Source: Glycomyces fuscus
GTDB lineage: Bacteria; Actinomycetota; Actinomycetes; Streptosporangiales; Streptosporangiaceae
Assembly (NCBI GenBank): GCA_002529455.1
Contig: NYMS01000063.1
Coordinates: forward strand, 248,001 to 312,000
DNA length: 64,000 nt
Reading direction: 5' to 3'
Below the pieces are notes generated by a model. The model was not told the DNA's origin and did not search any database. It saw only the letters and a list, made by a program, of their open reading frames with translations. Shown piece after piece: positions 31,010 to 39,685 of this stretch. Each line of letters opens with the position of its first letter. Positions within the stretch are counted from its first letter, which is position 1. Both the position numbers and the translations under genes were made by a program.

Positions 31010-31273
31010 ATGAACCGCAAGACTCTGGCCAAGGTCGCCTTCACCGCTCTCGCCGCCCCGGCCCTGGCGTTCGGTGCCCCGGCCGCGGCGATGGCCGACA
31101 GCTACTACCACAGCCACTCCAGCTGGGCGGGGCCCGGCGGCGCCGGCAGCTACAGCGTGACCTCCTACGCCGGTGACGGCCACGGCCACGGGCATGGGCA
31201 CGGCCACGGGCACGGCCACGGGCACGGCTACGGGAACAGCAGCTACAGCTACAGCTACTCCAGCAGCCACTGA
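31010..31273 (+). CDS. Small secreted Gly-His repeat protein
   Basis: An 87-residue protein. A signal peptide (residues 1 to about 29, AFTALAAPALAFG core, MADS cleavage region) is followed by a Tyr/Ser-rich stretch. Eight uninterrupted Gly-His dipeptides (about residues 56-71) follow, then a Tyr/Ser-rich tail ending in SSSH. The His array could bind Ni, Zn or Cu at the cell surface; no family is recognised. The repeat is encoded by alternating GGC/GGG and CAC/CAT codons, so it has been maintained as protein rather than as a pure DNA repeat. ATG at 31010 after AGGACAGGA. A very long hairpin follows. Confidence 0.85.
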   Translation: MNRKTLAKVAFTALAAPALAFGAPAAAMADSYYHSHSSWAGPGGAGSYSVTSYAGDGHGHGHGHGHGHGHGHGYGNSSYSYSYSSSH

Positions 31274-31297
31274 GCGAGGACTCCTCCCCGTGCGGGA

Positions 31298-31369
31298 GGC
31301 GGCCTCCGACCGGTGAGGCACCCGCCGTCTCGAACGACGCGGCGGGTGCCTCACCGGTCGGAGGCCGCC
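31298..31369. terminator. 30-bp perfect inverted repeat (terminator-like hairpin)
   Basis: Arms 31298-31327 and 31340-31369 are perfectly complementary over 30 bases (arm begins GGCGGCCTCCGACCGGTGAG) around a 12-base loop. An outer CCCGTGC/GCACGGG pair extends the stem beyond a small internal loop. It starts 25 bp after the Gly-His peptide stop and is far longer than needed for termination. Confidence 0.85.
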
Positions 31370-31389
31370 CCGGCACGGGTGCGGCGTAT

Positions 31390-31800
31390 CCAGGCCGGCC
31401 GGAGCCCAGCAGTGCGGACGCCGCCCCCCCAGCACCCTGTCACCACCGCGCAGGTCGGAGCCGACGAACTCGGTGGCCCCCTTCCCGGTCCCCACCGGCA
31501 GAGAGCGTGCGCGGGCCAAGGCCATCGGGTCGTCGTCGACGTGGACCGCCCGCCCCGGGCGCCACGGACCGGGCCGCCCCAAGGGCGCCGTCGGACGCGG
31601 GCAGGGCGGTACCGCTGCCCGGGAACCGCCGGATCCCCCCTGACCGCATGGGCGGTGCCGCGTACCAGAAGGCCCGCCCGGCGCCGGTACCGGTAGCGAC
31701 GACCAGGCAGGTGCGCAGGATCTGCCGCCGCCTGCACCCCGCGATCCCGTAAGCCTGGTGGGACAGGGCTTCGACGGTCCTGGCCAGGGACCTCGGCGGC
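31390..31800 (-). pseudogene. Decayed DUF574 methyltransferase
   Basis: Minus-strand fragments in different frames align, in order, with the intact methyltransferase at 22371. MRSGGIRRFPGSGTALPAS corresponds to the QEEGVRQFLDIGTGLPTA region, and after a frameshift VHVDDDPMALARARSL corresponds to VYVDNDPLVLTHARAL, then ATEFVGSDL to STEYVDADL. N-terminal and C-terminal parts are missing or unrecognisable. The order of homologous blocks in two frames argues for a pseudogene rather than chance. Confidence 0.7.
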
Positions 31801-32050
31801 GGCCGACGCCTGTGCGCCCTCCCCCGAGGCGGCGGACCCGCGCGCGGTCCGCACGGCGGTCGTGCGACCGCGCCACCGGTCGGGGGCGCGGACCCCGTGT
31901 TGCTCACGCGCCACGGAGCGCGGACGCCGAGAATCGAAGGGCACCGGTCCGTCACTCCGGGTGCCGGGTCAGGTGCGTGGGGTGGACGCCGGTTCTGTAC
32001 GCGGTCCGCTCAGCCGCCCCCGTCCGCCGAACCAGGGAGGAACCCCTTCC

Positions 32051-33001
32051 ATGCCCGCCGACCGCACGCCCACCGCAGACCGACGCACGGCACGGTCCGC
32101 CGCCGTGCTCCTCGCCACGGCCCTCGCCGCCGGACCGATCGCTGCCGCACCACCCCCGGCCGCCGCCGCGCAGGAGGGGGTCTGCGCCTCCGCGTCGCAC
32201 CCCGACGCCGCGCGGCGGCTCGACGAACGGATCCGTCAGCGGGCGGACGAGCGCGGGGGCACGATCGCCGTGGGGGTCTCCGCCCACGACGGCGACCTCA
32301 CCTGCGGGCTCGACCCCGACGCGGAGTTCGACGCGGCCAGCGTCGGCAAGGTCGTCGTCCTCGGCGCGCTGCTGCGCACCGCCATGGACGGGGACCGGGA
32401 GCTGACCGCCGAGGAGAGGGACCTGGCGACCGACATGATCACCGTCTCGGACAACGACGCGGCCACGGAACTGAACGACCGTCTCGGCACCGAACGCGTC
32501 CAGCGCTTCCTCGACCTGGCGGGCATGGACGACACCAGGCCGGACCCCGAGGGCTACGTCGGACTGATGAGGATCACCGTCTCCGACCAGCTCACCCTGC
32601 TCCGCCTGCTGCGCACGGACAACGACGTCCTCGGCCGGGGGGAACGCGAGTTCGCGCGCGGCCTCATGGGCGACGTCGTCGGGGAGCAGCGCTGGGGGGT
32701 GCCCGCGGGCGCGCCCGCCGACGCCGAGGTGTACCTGAAGAACGGCTGGCTGCCCCGCGGCGACACGAACGTCTGGCGGGTGCACAGCGTCGGCGGCTTC
32801 CGGAACACGCCGGTCGGCGACTACGACATCGTGGTCCTGACCGACGGCAGCGACGGGATGCGGTACGGGGTGGACACCGTCGAGTCCGTGGCGGCCGAGG
32901 TGCACTCCGGCCTCACGGGCCAGGACGTCCGGGGCGGGACGCCGCCAGCCGTCCTGAGGCGGGCCCTCTCCGACGGCTCCGACGGTTCCGGCCGCGCCTG
33001 A
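32051..33001 (+). CDS. Secreted class A beta-lactamase-fold serine hydrolase
   Basis: A 316-residue protein with a signal peptide (residues 1 to about 38, AAVLLATALAAGPIAAA). The serine hydrolase motifs are SVGK (SxxK, near residue 98), SDN (near residue 135) and KNG in place of KTG near residue 233. The spacing is that of class A beta-lactamases, but the KNGW variant and the weakly conserved omega-loop suggest a hydrolase of the enlarged, often non-lactamase family. Activity on beta-lactams is uncertain. ATG at 32051 with GGAGGAA upstream. Confidence 0.85.
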   Translation: MPADRTPTADRRTARSAAVLLATALAAGPIAAAPPPAAAAQEGVCASASHPDAARRLDERIRQRADERGGTIAVGVSAHDGDLTCGLDPDAEFDAASVGKVVVLGALLRTAMDGDRELTAEERDLATDMITVSDNDAATELNDRLGTERVQRFLDLAGMDDTRPDPEGYVGLMRITVSDQLTLLRLLRTDNDVLGRGEREFARGLMGDVVGEQRWGVPAGAPADAEVYLKNGWLPRGDTNVWRVHSVGGFRNTPVGDYDIVVLTDGSDGMRYGVDTVESVAAEVHSGLTGQDVRGGTPPAVLRRALSDGSDGSGRA

Positions 33002-33127
33002 ACTCCGGAGGCCGCTCCCCGCGGGCGGATCGGGGCCGGCGCGGGTCCGGCAGGGGAGGCCCCGCACCGGCTCCGGGAGCCGCCCCGGACCCGGCCCCGT
33101 CACCGCCCGCGGGCACGGGAGGCCACA

Positions 33128-33571
33128 ATGGGAAGCATGTCCCAGCGCAGACCCCGCCACCGCACGTTCCCGCCACGGCCCGCGGCCGACCCCGCGGGGC
33201 CCTGTCCCTGCGGCGGTTCCGCGGCCTACCGGGACTGCTGCGGCCGCCTGCACAGCGGGCGGGCCACGGCCTCCACCGCCGAACAGCTCATGCGCTCGCG
33301 CTACAGCGCCTTCGCCGTCGGAGACCGCGACTACCTCCTGCGGACCTGGCATCCGAGCACCAGGCCCCGGAGCCTGGACCTGGACCCCGGCACCGAGTGG
33401 GTGCGCCTGGAGGTCCTGTCCGCCACCGGGGGCACCCCGTTCCACAACGAGGGCACGGTCGCCTTCCGCGCGGTGCACCGCGCGGGCGCCCGCGAAGGGG
33501 TGCTCGACGAGCACAGCCGCTTCGTGCGGCACGAGGGCGGCTGGGTCTACCTCGACGCGATCGCGGACTGA
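33128..33571 (+). CDS. YchJ-family SEC-C protein
   Basis: A 147-residue protein of the UPF0225/YchJ family. The N-terminal zinc motif CPCGGSAAYRDCCG (residues about 24-37) is followed by TAEQLMRSRYSAFAVGDRDYLLRTWHPSTRP. An NTF2-like strand region follows with EHSRFVRHEGGWVYLD at the end. The function is unknown. Start at 33128 (MGSMSQ) chosen because GGGAGG lies five bases upstream. It is convergent with the lipoprotein gene. Confidence 0.92.
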   Translation: MGSMSQRRPRHRTFPPRPAADPAGPCPCGGSAAYRDCCGRLHSGRATASTAEQLMRSRYSAFAVGDRDYLLRTWHPSTRPRSLDLDPGTEWVRLEVLSATGGTPFHNEGTVAFRAVHRAGAREGVLDEHSRFVRHEGGWVYLDAIAD

Positions 33572-33668
33572 GGGCGCCCCGGGCACGGGGCTCCGACGGG
33601 TCCGTACGGGCCCGCCCGCGGGGCGGTCCCGTGCACGGCCGTCGCAGACCCGGAGGACCGCCCCGGCG

Positions 33669-34334
33669 TCAGGCGGCCTCGGCCCCGTAGTCGCTCTCCG
33701 GCGTCTCGATCCCGTGCATGCCGTCCTGGCTCGCCGTGACGCGGTGCGTGCTGTGGGCGTGGCCGTTCCAGGACTCGCACGTCACACCGGCGTCCTCGCC
33801 GTGCTCGGCGGTCACCACCTCGGGCATGTCGCACCGCACGTACTCGCCCTGCACCTGCCAGCGCACCAGGTGCTCGACCCGCTCGCGGGTGACCGGCACC
33901 GGCGACAGCGTCTGCTCGTACTGGATGAGGACGCCCCCGCTGGTCACCTCCATGTCCCAGGTGAGCTCCTCACCCAGATAGACGACGTCGCAGGTCAGGG
34001 TGGCACCGACCTCGGGTTCCAGTTCCGGGCCGGGGCACTCGGCCGTCGCGTCGGGGTCCACGTGGTTGCCCGCCTTGTGCGCCATCTCCATGGCGTTCCA
34101 GGCCATGCGCGTGTTCATCGGCTCGGAGCTGGAGGGCTTCTCGGGCAGGTCCTCGGGGTGGAGCCTGTCGACGCTCTCGGGAACCCCGGCCCGCTCGAAC
34201 CCGGCCAGGTCCAAGACGACCCTCTCCTCGTCGGCGGCGGCCTCCTCGCCCTCACCGCCGCCGCAGGCCGTCACCGCGAGGAGGAGGACGCCGGCCAGGA
34301 GGGAGGCGTTCCGGCGCATGCGCATGGGGTTCAT
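33669..34334 (-). CDS. Lipoprotein with DUF4333-like domain
   Basis: A 221-residue exported lipoprotein. The N-terminus has a charged start, the hydrophobic run SLLAGVLLLAV and the lipobox LAVTAC followed by GGG. The region PDATAECPGPELEPEVGATLTCDV followed by alternating strands resembles the DUF4333 pattern (paired cysteines around EVGAT), seen in many actinomycete cell-surface proteins. The C-terminal part with a second cysteine pair (VRCDMPEV, GVTCESWNG) may be a second copy of the fold. Function unknown. ATG at 34334; MRMRR three codons later is an alternative. Confidence 0.8.
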   Translation of the reverse strand: MNPMRMRRNASLLAGVLLLAVTACGGGEGEEAAADEERVVLDLAGFERAGVPESVDRLHPEDLPEKPSSSEPMNTRMAWNAMEMAHKAGNHVDPDATAECPGPELEPEVGATLTCDVVYLGEELTWDMEVTSGGVLIQYEQTLSPVPVTRERVEHLVRWQVQGEYVRCDMPEVVTAEHGEDAGVTCESWNGHAHSTHRVTASQDGMHGIETPESDYGAEAA

Positions 34335-34586
34335 GAAAGTCCGTATCCGGTTCGGGGGAGAGGGAGCGCGACCGCGGCGGGGCGGGGCGGGGCGGTCACG
34401 ACTGGGCGGAGTTCAAGGTAGCGGTTCCGTGACGAAGGGTCGAAACGGCGCCCCGCACCGCCTGGTCGGACGGCGGCGGGCGGCGGGCGGCGTGAGGTAC
34501 GGGTGCGGTCACACTCCGTCCCCCCGACACGATAGGAAGGGAGCGCCCGACCGACCGAACGCACCCACACGGACACGGAGCCCCGC

Positions 34587-36245
34587 ATGACTTCCCCACC
34601 TCCCGGCCCCCCGGAACAGGGCGAACTCCTCCAGGAGCTCGCCGGGCGACTGGTCGCGGTCGCCCCGGAGGGCTGGCAGCAGCTCACCTACCTGGTCAGG
34701 GCGATCGGCGCCCACCGCAGCGGCATGCTCGCCGTCCAGGAGGCGGAAGGCCAGGTCCGGCAGCTGGAGGTGCCCGACGGCGTCGACGACCTGGTCGACG
34801 AGCTCAAGCGGTCCGGGTTCCAGGAGGGCGAGGGCACCTGGCTCTCCGTGATCCTCTCGATCCACCACTCGTACCAGGTCGACGTCGAGTACAACCACGA
34901 CGCCGAGCCCGACCTCCCGCCCGGGACGAGCCCGCTCGCCTACGTCCAGGAGCTGGAGCGCTTCCCGCGTTCGCCGGACCGGATCCCCGACTGGCTCGGC
35001 GCCCGGCTGGAGCAGGCGCGCGAGCTGGAGCCCGAGCGGATGCGCGAGGAGTTCGGCGCCGCCCTGGCGCGGGCGTGCGAACGGGAGGGGCTGCGCGCCG
35101 ACCACCTGCCGCCGACCGGTCTGCGCGTGTGCGACTCCGGGGGCGAGGTCCTCCTGGAGGCCGACCTCGGGGACGTCTTCGACCAGGCCGTCATCGCCAC
35201 GGACGAGCAGCGGTCGGACCTGGCCGCCCACTTCGCGGGCTTCATGGCCCGTGCCGCGCGGGAGGGGGAGCGGGCCGCCGCCGCGTCCTCCGGCGGCGCG
35301 CGGCCCGCGGACCCCGCCCACGGCGCCCCCGCGGCGGACCCGGCCGAGGGCCCCTCCGCGGCGGACCCCGACGACACGGTGGCCACCGCCCTGGTGGAGG
35401 CCTTCGCCGAGGCCGGGGTAGGCGCCGCCCTCCAGGGCGCCGACACCCTCGTCGTGACACTGCCCGACGGCAACCACGCCAGCGCCGACATCGGCGACCT
35501 GCGCGCCGCCCTGAACGGGGCCACCCCCGAGCAGGTCGCGCACAACACGGCCCGGTTCGCGCGCACCTCCGTCGAGCAGCTGGGCCAGGCCACCGGGCAG
35601 GACGGCGACACCGCCGGGCGGCTGCGGGTGCGCCTCTACCCCTCCTCCGTGTTCCCCGAGGGGGTGCTGGACTCCCTCCTGGCCCGCGAGGTCGCCCCCG
35701 GACTGTGGCAGACCGTCGTCGTCGACTCCCCCGACTCGCTGCGGCCGCTGCCCCGGCAGGTGCACGAGCGCTCCGGCCGCCCCGACGGGGAGGTCTTCGC
35801 CGAGGCCGTGGCCGCGTCCGTGGACGAGACCGTCGAGGTCAGCGAGCACGAGGTCGACGGGGCGCGCATCGTGCACATCGGCGGCCGGCACCCCTACGCG
35901 GCGGCGCACGTGCACGACCTCGGCCGCCACCTCGGCGACCTCCCGCACGGCGCGCTCGTGGTCTTCCCCATCGCCGAGGTGGTCCTCGCCCACCCGCTGG
36001 GCCAGGGCCACCCGATCGCCGCCATGGACCACATGCAGCAGATCGCCGAGCGCTTCACCGCCGACGGCGACAAGCCCGTCAGCGCCCAGCTCTACTGGTG
36101 GCACCCCGGTTCGGGCTCGCGCGAGCGGGGCGCACCGCCCGACCTGCGCCCCGTGGGGGCCAGGATCGACCACGAGAACAGGTCGGTCACGCTGCTGACC
36201 TCCGACGAGGAGTTCGGGCCCATGCTCGACTCCCTGGCCGGGTAG
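34587..36245 (+). CDS. DUF600/YezG-like immunity domain fused to a larger protein
   Basis: A 552-residue cytoplasmic protein. Residues about 10-140 match the DUF600/YezG immunity fold: GTWLSVILSIHHSYQVDVEYNHDAEPDL, split into strands, then the closing block LERFPRSPDRIPDWL. The same block ends the stand-alone immunity protein at 43540 (FPRDEEHIPDWL). A helical segment and a Pro/Ala-rich linker (about residues 230-265) lead to a C-terminal half (about 350-552) containing GLWQTVVVDSPDSLRPL and HGALVVFPIAEVVLAHPL, which I only tentatively relate to DUF1444-type proteins. Fusion of an immunity-like fold to extra domains suggests a sensing or broad-protection role; this is inference. ATG at 34587. 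Confidence 0.83.
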   Translation: MTSPPPGPPEQGELLQELAGRLVAVAPEGWQQLTYLVRAIGAHRSGMLAVQEAEGQVRQLEVPDGVDDLVDELKRSGFQEGEGTWLSVILSIHHSYQVDVEYNHDAEPDLPPGTSPLAYVQELERFPRSPDRIPDWLGARLEQARELEPERMREEFGAALARACEREGLRADHLPPTGLRVCDSGGEVLLEADLGDVFDQAVIATDEQRSDLAAHFAGFMARAAREGERAAAASSGGARPADPAHGAPAADPAEGPSAADPDDTVATALVEAFAEAGVGAALQGADTLVVTLPDGNHASADIGDLRAALNGATPEQVAHNTARFARTSVEQLGQATGQDGDTAGRLRVRLYPSSVFPEGVLDSLLAREVAPGLWQTVVVDSPDSLRPLPRQVHERSGRPDGEVFAEAVAASVDETVEVSEHEVDGARIVHIGGRHPYAAAHVHDLGRHLGDLPHGALVVFPIAEVVLAHPLGQGHPIAAMDHMQQIAERFTADGDKPVSAQLYWWHPGSGSRERGAPPDLRPVGARIDHENRSVTLLTSDEEFGPMLDSLAG

Positions 36246-36341
36246 CTGTCCGGGTGGAGCGGGGGCCGCCGGCGCGGCGGCCCCCGGTCCGCCCCGCGCA
36301 CCCGCGGCACCGGCCCGCCGGGAGAAAGGACAGACCCCCTC

Positions 36342-37721
36342 ATGCCCGACGCCCCGTCCCGTTCGTCCCCGTCCCGCCCGGTTCCCTCCCGCTCCGTCCC
36401 CTTCCGCGCGCTCGCGGCCCTCGGCGGCACGGTCCTCGCGGCCGCACTGGGCGCCTGCGCCCCCGAGGCCCCGCCCGGGGGCGCCCCCGGGCGGCCCGCC
36501 GACCGCGTCCTCCTCTCACCCACCGCCGATCCCAGCACCTCCCAGACAGTGACCTGGCGCGCCGCCGGGGCCGAGGAGACCTTCCTGGAGATCGGTCCCG
36601 AGGACGGCTCCGCCGAGCCCGCCCGGATCCGGGGGCGGGCCACCGGAGGGGAGGAGCCCGGTTCTACCTTCGCGGCCACGGCCACCGGCCTGGAGCCGGA
36701 CACCGCCTACCGCTACCGGATCGGTGAGGGCACCGGAGGCGGCGAGGGCGGCGGCGCGGACGGCGGCGCGGATGAAACGGCGGGCACGGAGGGAGCGGTG
36801 GGCGACTGGCGCACCTTCACCACCGCCGCCGAGGGGGCCGAACCCTTCAGCTTCCTGTACTTCGGCGACGTCCAGAACGACATCGCCGACGAGGCCGCCC
36901 CGGTCATCAGGGCCGGGCTGGAGGCCGCACCCGACGCCGAGCTGGCCGTGCACTCCGGCGACCTGGTCGACTCGGCCGACAGCGGCTCCCAGTGGGACGA
37001 GTGGTTCGACGCCTTCGGCCCGGCCACCGGGAGCCTGAACCACGTGGCCGCGCCCGGCAACCACGAGTACGACGACGGGCTGAGCGAGTACTGGGTCCCG
37101 CAGTTCCCCGGGGCGGGCAACGGCCCCGACCAGGGCGCCGACCTGGCCGAGACGGTGTACCACACCGACCACCAGGGCGTGCGGTTCGTGGTGCTCAACT
37201 CCAACTACCGCGAGGCGCCCCCGGACGACGCCGGGCGGTGGCTGGACACGCAGCGGCGCTGGCTGGAGCGGGTGCTGGCCGACAACCCCCACGAGTGGAC
37301 CGTGGTCACCTTCCACCACCCGGTCTTCTCCGGCGACCCCGAACGCGACAACGGGCCCCTGCGCGAGGCGTGGCTGCCGGTCCTGGAGGAGTACGACGTG
37401 GACCTGGTCCTCCAGGGCCACGACCACTCCTACACCCGCGGCAGCCTGGCCGGGAACCGGACCGGCGACCCCGACGCGCACACCGGCCCGGTCTACGTGC
37501 TCGCGGTGACCGGACCCAAGATGTACGACGCGGGCGAGGGCGACTGGACCGACCACGGCGCCGAGGTGCGCGTGCAGCGCGCCGACACCCAGACCTTCCA
37601 GACGGTCTCCGTGGACGGCGACACCCTGGAGTACCGGGCCCGCACCGCCGACGGCGGGGTCGTGGACTCCTTCACCATCGTCAAGGACGGGGACGGCAAG
37701 CGCGTCACCGACGGCTCCTGA
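36342..37721 (+). CDS. Lipoprotein purple acid phosphatase-like metallophosphoesterase
   Basis: A 459-residue exported lipoprotein (lipobox ALGAC near residue 39). An N-terminal fibronectin III-like domain of the purple acid phosphatase type (about residues 50-150, TVTWRAAG...LEPDTAYRYRIG) is followed by a calcineurin-like phosphoesterase domain. Metal ligands are in FLYFGDVQND, VHSGDLVDSADSG, APGNHEYDDG, VVTFHHPVFS and LQGHDHSYTRG. It probably releases phosphate from organic phosphate outside the cell. A Gly/Ala-rich insert (GGGEGGGADGG) lies in the first domain. ATG at 36342 after AGAAAGGA. Confidence 0.92.
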   Translation: MPDAPSRSSPSRPVPSRSVPFRALAALGGTVLAAALGACAPEAPPGGAPGRPADRVLLSPTADPSTSQTVTWRAAGAEETFLEIGPEDGSAEPARIRGRATGGEEPGSTFAATATGLEPDTAYRYRIGEGTGGGEGGGADGGADETAGTEGAVGDWRTFTTAAEGAEPFSFLYFGDVQNDIADEAAPVIRAGLEAAPDAELAVHSGDLVDSADSGSQWDEWFDAFGPATGSLNHVAAPGNHEYDDGLSEYWVPQFPGAGNGPDQGADLAETVYHTDHQGVRFVVLNSNYREAPPDDAGRWLDTQRRWLERVLADNPHEWTVVTFHHPVFSGDPERDNGPLREAWLPVLEEYDVDLVLQGHDHSYTRGSLAGNRTGDPDAHTGPVYVLAVTGPKMYDAGEGDWTDHGAEVRVQRADTQTFQTVSVDGDTLEYRARTADGGVVDSFTIVKDGDGKRVTDGS

Positions 37722-37917
37722 GCGGCCCCGCCCGCCGGGCGGGGCGGCCCCCACGCGTCCGCGCGTGCCGCCGCCCACCCGGGTGTACGCGGGGGAGGAG
37801 CGGGTAGCCGTGACCAGTATCCGGTGAGACGGGCGCGATGTCCCGAGCGTGCTGGCGCTCCGGCACCGCGCGTCCCCCTGAACGAACCGGACGGGCGACC
37901 TGTGGGGAGTGTGGCGG

Positions 37918-38625
37918 ATGTTGGAATGGTGGGAGGCCGCACTCCGGCTCGGCTGCGCGTTCGGACTGGGCGCGCTGGTCGGCGTCGAACGCCAGTGGCG
38001 GGCGCGCATGGCGGGCCTGCGCACCAACGCGCTCGTCGCCGTGGGATCGGCGCTGTTCGTCCTGCTGGCCGCCTACGCCGTCGACGAGGTCAGCCCCACG
38101 CGTGTCGCGGCCCAGGTGGTGTCGGGCATCGGCTTCCTCGGCGCGGGCGTCATCCTGCGCGACGGCATCAACATCCGCGGCATCAACACGGCCGCGACGA
38201 TCTGGTGCGCCGCCGCCGTGGGCGTCCTGGCCGGAAGCGGCGTCTACCTGGTCGCGGCGATGGGCGCGGTGGCGGTGGTGGCCGCCAACGTCCTGCTGCG
38301 CCCGGTGGCCCGGCGGCTGCAGAAGAGCTCTCCCGCCACGGCCAAGGAGAGCGAGACCGTCTACCGGGTCCGGATCGTGTGCACGAACTCCCACGACCCC
38401 CACGTACGGGCCCTGCTGCTCCAGGCGCTGTCCGAGACCGAGTTCACGCTGCGCGCCCTGGACTGCCGCCGTCTGGAGGAGAACGACGACCTGGTGTCCG
38501 TGCACGCCGACATCGTCTCGGGCGGACGCCAGGAGGAGGCCGTGGAACAGCTGGTCAGGAGGCTCAGCCTGGAGCCGGAGGTCTCGTCCGTGCGCTGGCG
38601 GGAACTGGACGAGGAGGCGGAGTGA
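37918..38625 (+). CDS. MgtC/SapB-family membrane protein
   Basis: A 235-residue protein. Four to five N-terminal helices hold the MgtC signature (LGALVGVERQWRARMAGLRTNALVAVG, then VSGIGFLGAGVILRDG and GINTAATIWCAAAVG). A C-terminal ACT-like cytosolic domain (about residues 145-230, VYRVRIVCTNSHDPHV...) follows. MgtC proteins act in magnesium limitation, partly by inhibiting F-type ATP synthase. ATG at 37918 with GGGGAG eight bases upstream; the in-frame GTG at 37909 is too close to that site. Confidence 0.93.
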   Translation: MLEWWEAALRLGCAFGLGALVGVERQWRARMAGLRTNALVAVGSALFVLLAAYAVDEVSPTRVAAQVVSGIGFLGAGVILRDGINIRGINTAATIWCAAAVGVLAGSGVYLVAAMGAVAVVAANVLLRPVARRLQKSSPATAKESETVYRVRIVCTNSHDPHVRALLLQALSETEFTLRALDCRRLEENDDLVSVHADIVSGGRQEEAVEQLVRRLSLEPEVSSVRWRELDEEAE

Positions 38626-38908
38626 GGGGCCGCCGTCCCCCCGCCCGCTCCTGACAGGGGACGGCAGGCCGGCTCACCGCCGCCCGCGTGCCCCCGTTCA
38701 CCTCTCCGGTGCTCCCCGCCGTCGGCTCCACGGTGTTCCTCGTGCCCATGCCCCGGCCGACGGCGGCCGCGGTGCCCACCGGCCGTCCTGGAACCGTTCA
38801 CGGCGCGGGACCGGTGCGGTGGGGGCCTGCGTGTGTGAGGCTGGGGCGGAGTACGGACACGGGTGCCGCGGGCCCGGCCGGGCCCGCCGGAGGACGAGGA
38901 ACGTGTAC

Positions 38909-39262
38909 ATGACCGACGACGGTGTCGCCGCCACACTCATCACGACGGGTTTCGAGCAGCTCAAGGAGCAGACCCCGGCCAAGGAGGGCAGGGTCGCGCC
39001 CACGCGTCTGTTCTCGGGCCACGACGTCCGGATCGTGCACATGGTGTTGGACGAGGAGCTCAAGGAGCACACGGCGCCCTCACCGATCCTGGTCCAGGTC
39101 GTCGAGGGGCGCGTCCGGTTCGAGGTCGAGGGCCGCAGCCACGAGCTGGACCCGGGCGGGATGATCCATGTGGCCGCCTCCGTCCCCCACGCGGTCGCCC
39201 CCGTGGGCACCGCTCGGATCCTGGTGATCCTGCTGGACCCGGGTCGCCACACGCACCACTGA
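38909..39262 (+). CDS. Cupin-domain protein
   Basis: A 117-residue single-domain cupin. The beta-barrel motifs are readable: HMVLDEELKEHTAPSPILVQVVEGRV (motif 1, with His/Glu positions partly altered) and DPGGMIHVAASVPHAVAPVG (motif 2). Such small cupins often bind a divalent metal and act in stress or nutrient regulation; the ligand is unknown. Start ATG at 38909 with GAGGA eight bases upstream; a GTG two codons earlier is possible. Confidence 0.88.
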   Translation: MTDDGVAATLITTGFEQLKEQTPAKEGRVAPTRLFSGHDVRIVHMVLDEELKEHTAPSPILVQVVEGRVRFEVEGRSHELDPGGMIHVAASVPHAVAPVGTARILVILLDPGRHTHH

Positions 39263-39284
39263 CTGCCCCACATAGGGGATCGAG

Positions 39285-39539
39285 TCAGTGGTCGAGGCAG
39301 TCTCTGCACCGCTTCGCGGCGAGCGAAGAGGTGTCGCCTTCGGTGGTCGGCAGGGGGTGGTCCGCGCTGATCCGCAGCCACTCCCCGGCGGCGGCCTCGG
39401 GTATCCATCCCCAGCCGGAGTGCTCTCCGGAGCGAATGCGGGGTTCGTCGTTGTGGCCGCAGCCGGGGCGGTGGGCCATGTGGGTCGGCGAGATCAGGAT
39501 GGCGTTCGGGCCGAACGGGGGAGCGTCCATGGGGCACAT
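39285..39539 (-). CDS. Hypothetical small Cys-containing protein
   Basis: An 84-residue protein of host-like codon usage that I do not recognise. It starts MCPMDAPPFGPNAILISP, contains RPGCGHNDEPRI in the middle and ends KRCRDCLDH, so four cysteines and several histidines could form a zinc site. GGGAG lies eight bases before the ATG at 39539. It is convergent with the cupin gene. Confidence 0.6.
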   Translation of the reverse strand: MCPMDAPPFGPNAILISPTHMAHRPGCGHNDEPRIRSGEHSGWGWIPEAAAGEWLRISADHPLPTTEGDTSSLAAKRCRDCLDH

Positions 39540-39634
39540 GATCCCTTCTCCCACCGGCATACGGTGACGGACCCGTATTCTCTCACTCTCTGTGTTCGGG
39601 GTGCGCGGCGGAGAGTCCGAGGAACTCTGTATCG

Positions 39635-39653
39635 TTTTGCGGCGTACGCAAAA
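39635..39653. promoter_or_regulatory. Operator-like palindrome before the membrane protein gene
   Basis: TTTTGCG-GCGTA-CGCAAAA is a perfect inverted repeat of 7-base arms with a 5-base spacer, centred 42 bp upstream of the start at 39686. Its AT-rich outer arms stand out in this GC-rich context. Confidence 0.5.
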
Positions 39654-39685
39654 GATCCGTGAATGCTGAGCTTCGAGGAGCCCTC

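Noticed and set aside
31180-31235. Short tandem DNA repeat that might be taken for a CRISPR or microsatellite
   Set aside because: It is in frame and encodes Gly-His units in a gene with start, signal peptide and stop; there are no spacers.
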